Shown here: in pieces, positions 32,108 to 37,267 of the stretch
Position numbering within the stretch: position 1 is the first letter of the stretch
Layout: every line of letters begins with the position of its first letter
NCBI GenBank assembly: GCA_017446045.1
Contig: JAFSRP010000013.1
Location: 1-37,267 of the forward strand
Direction of reading: 5' to 3'
Length of the DNA: 37,267 nucleotides
Source of the DNA: Lachnospiraceae bacterium
Lineage (GTDB): Bacteria > Bacillota > Clostridia > Lachnospirales > Lachnospiraceae
Notes under the pieces: generated by a model
What the model was told of the DNA's origin: nothing
Databases searched by the model: none
What the model saw: the letters and a program-made list of their open reading frames with translations, nothing else
Program-made: the position numbers and the translations under genes

Positions 32108-32959
32108 TCATTCCTCGATCATCTTCTCGATCAGGGCAGCCTGTTCCGCATCGATCTTGTAGGTGTGCTTGTCATCCTCGGGGAATGCGCCGCTTCTGAC
32201 TTCCTCGACATAGGCGGTAAATGCACCCTGCAGGACCTTGCCGACCTCTGCATACTTCTTGACGAACTTCGGGCAGAAGTCATCATAGTAACCAACCATG
32301 TCAGCGTAGATGATCAGCTGGCCGTCGACCTGGGAACCTGCACCGATGCCGTAGATCGGGATGCTGCATGCTTTGCAGACTGCCTTGCCGACAACGGTCG
32401 GAACACCTTCGATCAGGGTGGACCATGCACCTGCTGCCTCAAGCTTCTTTGCCTGGTCGATCAGCTTCAGAGCTGCGTCCGCGGACTTGCCCTGTGCCTT
32501 GTAGCCGCCGATCTGTGCCATGAACTGCGGGGTAAGGCCGATATGGCCGATCGCTGCGATGCCTGCGCCGGTGATGGCCTTCATTCTCTGTACGATCAGG
32601 TCGGTGCCGCCTTCCAGCTTGACGCAGTCAGCGCCGCCTTCCTTGATGAGACGGCCGGCGTTGTGGATGGCTTCCTCATCGGACTCCTGATAGGACATGT
32701 AGGGCATGTCGCCAACGATGAAGGTGTTGGGAGCGCCGCGTCTGACAGACTGGCACGCACGGACCATGTCGTCCATCTCTACCGGGAAAGTGGTGTCATA
32801 GCCGAGCTGGACCATGCCGAGAGAGTCGCCTACAAGGATCATGTCCATGCCCGCGCGCTCAATGTACTTGGCAGTCAGGTAATCGTAACCGGTGATCCAG
32901 GTGACCTTCTCACCGTTAGCCTTCATGTTGATAAAATCCGGAATAGTCTTCTTTTTCAT
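32108..32959 (-). CDS. panB: 3-methyl-2-oxobutanoate hydroxymethyltransferase (ketopantoate hydroxymethyltransferase)
   Basis: 283 residues from ATG at 32959 (AGGAGG 9 bases upstream on the minus strand). PanB signatures: MILVGDSLGMVQLGYDTTFPVEMDDM (metal and substrate residues), FIVGDMPYMSYQ, GADCVKLEGG, IAAIGHIGLTPQ and a late IPIYGIGAGSQVDGQ. The enzyme uses 5,10-methylenetetrahydrofolate to convert 2-oxoisovalerate into ketopantoate, the first step of pantothenate and CoA synthesis. The N-terminal TGYDYLTA differs slightly from the common TAYD. No panC, panD or panE is adjacent, so the gene is isolated from the rest of the pathway here. Confidence 0.93.
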   Translation of the reverse strand: MKKKTIPDFINMKANGEKVTWITGYDYLTAKYIERAGMDMILVGDSLGMVQLGYDTTFPVEMDDMVRACQSVRRGAPNTFIVGDMPYMSYQESDEEAIHNAGRLIKEGGADCVKLEGGTDLIVQRMKAITGAGIAAIGHIGLTPQFMAQIGGYKAQGKSADAALKLIDQAKKLEAAGAWSTLIEGVPTVVGKAVCKACSIPIYGIGAGSQVDGQLIIYADMVGYYDDFCPKFVKKYAEVGKVLQGAFTAYVEEVRSGAFPEDDKHTYKIDAEQAALIEKMIEE

Positions 32960-33169
32960 GGCATTGTTCCTCCTTATGAACTGTCATGTACATATGAGCC
33001 GCATTGATGCCGGAGCTTTCAGAGCCGGGTACCAAAGCATACAGTTGTTTGAATCGACAGCTTTAGACTATCATACAAAAATCTAAATGTCAAGTATCTT
33101 GCGTACAAAATATTAAAATTTAAAATATGTTTTCGTTGCTTTCATATGTGAGCCGGGTCCTTGCCGGGG

Positions 33170-33199
33170 TTGAATGCGGCCGGCTGAACATGTTATGAT
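33170..33199 (+). promoter_or_regulatory. Putative promoter of the cell-wall-binding protein gene
   Basis: TTGAAT (33170-33175), 18-base spacer, TATGAT (33194-33199), 44 bases before the start codon. The AT-rich stretch just to the left (about 33065-33130) probably holds the divergent panB promoter, for which no clean -35/-10 pair is visible. Confidence 0.6.
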
Positions 33200-33243
33200 A
33201 TACATTAATCAATAATCGGATCCATTATTCAGGGAGATCAATT

Positions 33244-34158
33244 ATGAAAAAACGATTATCATTATGTATTGCAGTCCTGACGGCAATGATCCTGCTTTGC
33301 ATGACCTCTTTGGCAGCCGGATGGTTCCATGACGGGACAGGCTGGCGCTGGTATAACCAGGACGGAAGCGTGCTCACCTCCGGCTGGTACTGGCTTGACG
33401 GCAACGGGGACGGTATCGCCGAGTCATATTGCTTTAACGAAGCAGGATACATTTATCAGGGAACACTGACACCGGACCATTATACAGTCAATGCAGACGG
33501 TGCCTGGACTGTGAACGGCGTGGTCCAGACCCGGCGGATCTCGACGACTTCGACGATCGGACCGGGTGCTTCCTCGGCAGTGCAGCAGAGCGCGGAAGAA
33601 GCGGCCGCCTCCGCCGCTGCGGCAGGTATCACAGTGCAGGTGACGGAAACGCAGATCGCCGGCATTGCGAACTATATGGCGGACTGCCTCTATGTATTCG
33701 GGAAGAAGAACCGTCTCTTCGGCACAGAGACCGTACGCAGCGAACTCAGCTTCGACCAGATCTGCGAGTTGATGAAGTATTACGGACTGTATATCGCGGA
33801 CAGCCGGGTCAGCACCGGTTCAGGTCCCGTTTTCGTGACCAAATCAAATGCCGACGCCATCATGAAGGAAGCCTTCGGCAAGGCCGGAAGGCCTGCGATA
33901 GAGCGCCTTGAGCGGGATGCTATGGTGATCGGAGACCAGTTCGTTTTCAATTACGGCCGCCACGAAGCCGGCTTCACCGTCGTTCCCGGCACGCTGCAGT
34001 ACGCGATCGAGAGCAACATGCTGAAGATCACGGCGGGTATGGATCCGGCAAATGACAGCGAAGAGGACGGCTACATGGTCGCATGGTTCTCTCCGAGCGG
34101 TGCCGGCGCTCTGTACGGCCTCCGCTTTGAGCGGATCGACCTGAGAAAGTACAGATGA
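33244..34158 (+). CDS. Secreted protein with cell-wall-binding repeats and unrecognised C-terminal domain
   Basis: 304 residues from ATG 33244 (GGGAG seven bases upstream). Signal peptide KKRLSLCIAVLTAMILLCMTSLAAG, then two to three aromatic/Gly repeats (GWFHDGTGWRWYNQDGSV, GWYWLDGNGDG, YTVNADGAWTVNGVV) of the cell-wall-binding type, an Ala/Ser-rich linker (about 105-130) and a C-terminal domain (about 135-304). The latter contains FGKKNRLFGTETVRSELSFDQI and a final WFSPSGAGALYGLRFERIDLRKYR; I do not recognise it. Likely non-covalently attached to the wall through the repeats. A cupin gene follows at 17 bp, an odd partner. Confidence 0.75.
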   Translation: MKKRLSLCIAVLTAMILLCMTSLAAGWFHDGTGWRWYNQDGSVLTSGWYWLDGNGDGIAESYCFNEAGYIYQGTLTPDHYTVNADGAWTVNGVVQTRRISTTSTIGPGASSAVQQSAEEAAASAAAAGITVQVTETQIAGIANYMADCLYVFGKKNRLFGTETVRSELSFDQICELMKYYGLYIADSRVSTGSGPVFVTKSNADAIMKEAFGKAGRPAIERLERDAMVIGDQFVFNYGRHEAGFTVVPGTLQYAIESNMLKITAGMDPANDSEEDGYMVAWFSPSGAGALYGLRFERIDLRKYR

Positions 34159-34174
34159 AAGGAGTGATCCATCG

Positions 34175-34549
34175 ATGTTCAGTAAACTATTTCCTGCAGA
34201 GGAACAGCTGCAGAATATTCAGGATGAAAAAGGCTTCCGCAGCAGGATCCTGGCTTATACGCCGGAGATCCTGATGATGGAATGGCATTTTTTAAATGAA
34301 GGCTATGTGGTTCCGCTGCATGAGCATTATCATGTCCAGATCTCCTATATCGTCAAAGGTTCCGCGAAAGTGATCCTTCATGACGGATCGGAAAGGCTGT
34401 GCAATGCCGGTGATGCCGCAGCGTTTGCACCCAATGAAGCTCACAGCGTGATCACTGCCGAGCCGGATACCCTCATCATCGATGTATTTGATCCGGTGAG
34501 ACTGGACCATCTCGCAAATCACAGCGCGCCGGAAAAAAGGCTGAGATAA
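34175..34549 (+). CDS. Small cupin-domain protein
   Basis: 124 residues from ATG 34175 (AAAGGAG about 10 bases upstream). Single cupin_2 barrel: VPLHEHYHVQISYIVKGSAKVIL carries motif 1 (His-x-His....Gln/Glu....G) and GDAAAFAPNEAHSVITAEPD carries motif 2 with its His. The metal site appears intact (HEHYH plus late His). Small cupins of this type are sensors or enzymes of varied function and nothing narrows it here. The start lies 17 bp after the preceding wall-binding gene, suggesting one transcript. Confidence 0.82.
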   Translation: MFSKLFPAEEQLQNIQDEKGFRSRILAYTPEILMMEWHFLNEGYVVPLHEHYHVQISYIVKGSAKVILHDGSERLCNAGDAAAFAPNEAHSVITAEPDTLIIDVFDPVRLDHLANHSAPEKRLR

Positions 34550-34624
34550 GGATCAAAAGCTGAAGCGATCCGACGGTTTCCTGAAAATAACACAAAGCAG
34601 GAAAGAATGGAGGGAGAATAATTA

Positions 34625-34996
34625 ATGGGGAAGGCAAAAGACTGGTTCCTCGGAAAAATAAATGAGCTGATACTGTTTCTGGAGTATCCGGTAGACTATA
34701 TCGTGGAGTTCGGTGACGAGCTGAAAGAGCTTGATACCGGCGGCAAGATCATGAGGGTCGCAAAGAAAGCCTTTATCATGTATGTCTGTCTGATGATCAT
34801 ATATCTGTTGATCTTTTTCGTTCTGCTTTCTGCTTTTCTTGGCGGAGGCGGAGGAAACACGAGTCTGGCGGAAGGCATCTATCAGGATGCCATGAAAGCC
34901 CGCCATGATGAAGCAGTGAGAGACGCGGAGTCCGGACGCGGTTCCTGGGCAGATGTAGCAGACATTGAGCAGGATATGCGTAATCACGGAATGTAA
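34625..34996 (+). CDS. Small single-pass membrane protein, unrecognised
   Basis: 123 residues from ATG 34625 (GGAGGGAG 9 bases upstream). One strong membrane segment (about 51-76, MYVCLMIIYLLIFFVLLSAFLGG), a Gly-run after it, then a charged C-terminal tail (DAMKARHDEAVRDAESGRG). The N-terminal 45 residues are amphipathic (FLGKINELILFLEYPVDYIVEF). It could act as a membrane scaffold; I do not recognise a family. The next small membrane gene starts 15 bp downstream. Confidence 0.6.
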   Translation: MGKAKDWFLGKINELILFLEYPVDYIVEFGDELKELDTGGKIMRVAKKAFIMYVCLMIIYLLIFFVLLSAFLGGGGGNTSLAEGIYQDAMKARHDEAVRDAESGRGSWADVADIEQDMRNHGM

Positions 34997-35011
34997 GGAG
35001 GCAGATTGATC

Positions 35012-35266
35012 ATGATCGACAGAAATATCAGGAATACAAGATCGAAGGAAGAAACGAAAAAAGCACACAGGCAGGCTGTTCTGACTGTGATCGTCCTGTT
35101 TATCCTTTTCCAGGTGGTCACCAGGGTCCAGAATTTCATAGCGAAACCGTTTAATAATGCGGGTATTCCGATTCTCGGGTCTCTTCTTGCGATGGTCGTC
35201 GGGATAGCCATCGTGGGAGCAGCTGGCTATCTTGTCTACAAGTACGCAAAGAGCAGGGAGCAGTAA
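35012..35266 (+). CDS. Small two-pass membrane protein, unrecognised
   Basis: 84 residues from ATG 35012 (AAGGAGG about 9 bases upstream; TTG 35006 less likely). Basic N-terminus (NIRNTRSKEETKKAHRQ), two hydrophobic segments (about 23-38 and 52-76, the second ILGSLLAMVVGIAIVGAAGYLVY), and a short basic end. It pairs with the preceding small membrane gene; both may form a small membrane complex. Function unknown. Confidence 0.55.
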   Translation: MIDRNIRNTRSKEETKKAHRQAVLTVIVLFILFQVVTRVQNFIAKPFNNAGIPILGSLLAMVVGIAIVGAAGYLVYKYAKSREQ

Positions 35267-35385
35267 GCTCCGGAATCAGTACAGGAGTTCTTTAATGCCC
35301 GCGCTTTGAAAGAATCGAGCCGAGAAAGCGCAGATAAAGAATCCGGTCGCCTGCGGGAAACTTATATATAACGTAAAAAAAGATT

Positions 35386-35448
35386 AAAGTCCTGTTTATT
35401 GTATCGGGGGAGAGTCAATGCTATCCTTGAACAGAATACAGGACTTTT
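35386..35448 (+). terminator. Stem-loop with T-run in the leader of the M14 peptidase gene (terminator or attenuator)
   Basis: AAAGTCCTGT (35386-35395) pairs perfectly with ACAGGACTTT (35438-35447), with T-run TTTTT (35444-35448) and a 42-base loop. It ends 30 bases before the M14 start codon. It could terminate the upstream small membrane genes or act as a leader switch for the M14 gene; no known riboswitch was recognised in the loop. Confidence 0.5.
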
Positions 35449-35477
35449 TGAATAGTTCTTCATAGAAGAGAGTACAT

Positions 35478-37046
35478 ATGAACAGACGAATCAATAAAAA
35501 ATCCATCAGGACAACGGCTGCACTGCTTGCAGGCGCAGTTTTTGCCGGCAGTTTCGCTCCCGGGCAGATCGCGGCTTACGCAGATTATGCCGTGGTGGGT
35601 TCCGGCAGCATAGTTTCCGGTGGCACGCAGACAGACAACGCCGTGATCGGTGCCGCCCCGGGCAGCATCAGCACTGAGATCAGCAGCCCGGCAGGAAATA
35701 TCGCGATCAACAGCGCCACAGGAAATGGCGTAGTGATCAGCAGTTCTTCCGGCGGCAGTGGGGCGGTAAGCACCGGCAATACCGTTTCGGACAGAGCAGT
35801 GATCACCAGCGCAGGCGATAGCTCTGCCGGCTCAGGTACAGCGAGTACCGGCAGTTCCGGTTACGCTGTGGTCGGCGGCGGATCTGCAGGATATGCCGGC
35901 ATTTCCGGAGGAACCGGCGTCATCGGACCCGCGGCAACGATCGGGCCCGGCGGCAGCACAGCCAGCGGTATTGACACGACATCTCCCGACTGGTCGGATT
36001 ATAAGGAGACTGGCGGCACGGCGCAGGGCGCGTTGTCAATACGTACGACGATCCCTTCGGGATGCATTGATTCCTGTGCTCTGGAGGTCTCGAACCCCAT
36101 CGTGAAGAATGCTGACAAGTACAGCTATGACTACATGATGAATGATCTTGGCTTGCTTCAGCAGCGTTATGGCAAATATATGACCCATCACAGCCTTGGC
36201 ACATCGGTGGACGGGCGTAATATCGAAGAGGTCATTGTGGGCAGCCAGAGTGCCCCGACCCATATCCTGATCACCGGCGCTATCCATGGGCGGGAGTATA
36301 TTACTGCGAACCTGGTCATGAAACAGATCGAGTATATTGTGGCCTATGCGTCCAACGGCTGCTTCGACGGACAGCGCCTTGCCCTGTGGCTGGAAGATGT
36401 CTGCCTGCATTTTGTGCCGATGATCAATCCGGACGGTGTTGCCATCAGCCAGTATGGAACTGCCGGTTTGCGGAATCAATCCTTGGTCTCTGTGCTGGAG
36501 CAGGCATACGCCAATGACGTCGCATTGCAGCGCACTACCCTGGACTTCGCGTCCTATCTGGTCCGCTGGAAAGCCAATGCGCATGGCGTTAACCTGAACG
36601 ATAACTTCAACGCGCTGACAGGGGGCATTCAGTATCGTACGGACCAGCCGTCCGCTGACATTTATTACGGCCGGCCCGGTTCCGAACCTGAAACGAAAGC
36701 CATACAGCAGCTGATCGATGGGCGGCATTTCAAAGCGATCATCAACTACCATGCGACCGGCAGCGTGATCTACTGGGATTTCACGGAGAACCGGCTTCGT
36801 GAGCATGCACGTGACCTTGCCAATAATATCCGGACGATTTCCAGTTATACGATGCAGCTCACAGGGCAGGAAGGCGGCTCAGTCAAGGCATACGCCGGAA
36901 CCAGGGCCAATCCGTCCACCTGCATCACCGTGGAAGTCGGTATTTCCCAGTGCCCGGTCAATCCGGCGGAAATGGACGTCATCTGGGCGCAGAACAAGTT
37001 CGTCCCCTTCTATACGATGAAGTGGGCGAAGGAGAAGGGAAAGTAA
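35478..37046 (+). CDS. Exported M14-family zinc carboxypeptidase/endopeptidase
   Basis: 522 residues from ATG 35478 (a weak AGAG site). Signal peptide near AAYA (about 35), then a Ser/Gly/Thr-rich low-complexity region (about 40-170), then an M14 catalytic domain. Zinc ligands: HGRE (His270, Glu273) and NYHATG (His425). Catalytic Glu486 lies in TCITVEVG. NPDGV and the substrate-binding region RWKANAHGVNLNDNF are recognisable, but the usual LNRNF Arg is Asp375, which changes the carboxylate-binding pocket. Expected outside the cell, acting on peptides or on peptidoglycan stem peptides like the D-Glu-DAP peptidases of this family. It is followed by an IS end 88 bp downstream. Confidence 0.85.
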   Translation: MNRRINKKSIRTTAALLAGAVFAGSFAPGQIAAYADYAVVGSGSIVSGGTQTDNAVIGAAPGSISTEISSPAGNIAINSATGNGVVISSSSGGSGAVSTGNTVSDRAVITSAGDSSAGSGTASTGSSGYAVVGGGSAGYAGISGGTGVIGPAATIGPGGSTASGIDTTSPDWSDYKETGGTAQGALSIRTTIPSGCIDSCALEVSNPIVKNADKYSYDYMMNDLGLLQQRYGKYMTHHSLGTSVDGRNIEEVIVGSQSAPTHILITGAIHGREYITANLVMKQIEYIVAYASNGCFDGQRLALWLEDVCLHFVPMINPDGVAISQYGTAGLRNQSLVSVLEQAYANDVALQRTTLDFASYLVRWKANAHGVNLNDNFNALTGGIQYRTDQPSADIYYGRPGSEPETKAIQQLIDGRHFKAIINYHATGSVIYWDFTENRLREHARDLANNIRTISSYTMQLTGQEGGSVKAYAGTRANPSTCITVEVGISQCPVNPAEMDVIWAQNKFVPFYTMKWAKEKGK

Positions 37047-37134
37047 AATCGGTGTAGAGTGGCGAGAAATTGGCGAGACATTATGTAAACTTAATGGAAC
37101 CGTAATGATACTTAAGAGGCACGCACTTGTGATA

Positions 37135-37267
37135 TGTACCCAGTTTCCTGGACACATTGATTAATGACCGAGGTTCAACAAGTGGATGCCATTCTGTACT
37201 TTACAGGCGGCATCCACTTTGTTTTTGCCTGGATGCGCTCGTTGTTGTAGTAGTCAATGTAATCAGC
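37135..37267 (-). mobile_element. End of an IS3-family insertion sequence (continues beyond the window)
   Basis: The minus-strand coding end is that of an IS3-family transposase. The element boundary is proposed at 37135, where TGTACCCAGTTTCCTGGACA begins (5'-TG, as in IS3-family terminal inverted repeats). The other end and the target duplication are outside the window. Confidence 0.7.
37175..37267 (-). CDS. IS3-family transposase OrfB, C-terminal fragment (cut by the window edge)
   Basis: Thirty codons are visible: ADYIDYYNNERIQAKTKW followed by MPPVKYRMASTC and stop at 37175. DYIDYYNNERI and the M.P..YR ending are typical of the C-terminal end of the integrase-type (DDE) transposase of IS3/IS150-like elements. 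Start and catalytic residues are to the right of the window, so intactness cannot be judged. Confidence 0.85.
   Translation of the reverse strand, partial: ADYIDYYNNERIQAKTKWMPPVKYRMASTC

Noticed and set aside
32075-33007. Plus-strand open frame across panB
   Set aside because: panB on the minus strand is unmistakable; the plus frame is its shadow with no ribosome binding site.
33065-33130. Consensus promoter for panB (TTGACA with TATGAT on the minus strand)
   Set aside because: The two boxes are only 12 bases apart; with correct spacing the -10 is poor, so no specific promoter is claimed.

Overview
The window looks like chromosome of a Gram-positive anaerobe of the Clostridia, most likely a Lachnospiraceae member. 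The grounds are its BspA-type leucine-rich-repeat surface protein, cell-wall-binding (choline-binding-like) repeats, a DUF5640-like secreted protein, a DUF6472-like mini-protein, a clostridial YgjV-family protein, strong AGGAGG-type ribosome binding sites and sigma-A-like promoters. No rRNA, tRNA, CRISPR array or phage module was seen. The only mobile DNA recognised is the edge of an IS3-family insertion sequence at the right end.

Layout, left to right. 1-2515: two surface or secreted proteins (a partial BspA-like LRR protein and a DUF5640-like protein) closed by a terminator. 2619-3005: a tandem array of about 53-bp palindromic units between convergent genes. 3062-4530: a divergent pair, a YgjV-family membrane protein (minus) and an AlkD-like DNA alkylation repair protein (plus). 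4650-11502: exported proteins, namely a TlpA-like thioredoxin lipoprotein, a protein carrying three consecutive [cadherin-like + esterase] units, and a single-unit paralogue. 11928-15353: a 3-hydroxyacyl-CoA dehydrogenase and a UvrD/PcrA-like helicase, separated by a terminator. 15629-19484: a LysR regulator followed by a hybrid histidine kinase with two periplasmic-type solute-binding sensor domains. 19615-22039: an iron-sulfur-type flavoprotein, an SRAP (HMCES/YedK) protein and a zinc-type macrodomain protein.

22229-25621 is the most unusual part: a tightly packed six-gene operon with a MotA/TolQ/ExbB-like channel subunit, an overlapping ExbD-like subunit with a coiled coil, a third membrane-anchored protein with an ExbD-like C-terminal end, an Smr-domain protein, a 56-residue cysteine protein and an MFS transporter. 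A proton-channel pair of the Tol/Exb/Mot type in an apparently single-membrane bacterium, joined to an Smr protein, is the best candidate here for an undescribed system.

25700-31941 is a run of small housekeeping or accessory genes: hotdog thioesterase, RNA 2',3'-cyclic phosphodiesterase, a second MFS protein, an AlkZ-related protein, a glyoxalase-like protein, a catalytically degenerate histidine-phosphatase-like protein (minus), a GNAT acetyltransferase, an MBL-fold hydrolase and a ProX/YbaK deacylase. 32108-32959 is panB (minus), sharing a terminator region with the deacylase gene. 33244-37046 holds a second cell-wall-binding protein, a cupin, two small membrane proteins and an exported M14 metallopeptidase with an altered substrate-binding motif. 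The window ends inside the IS3-family element.

All functions are assigned by reading translated sequence and motifs from memory of protein families; no database search was run.
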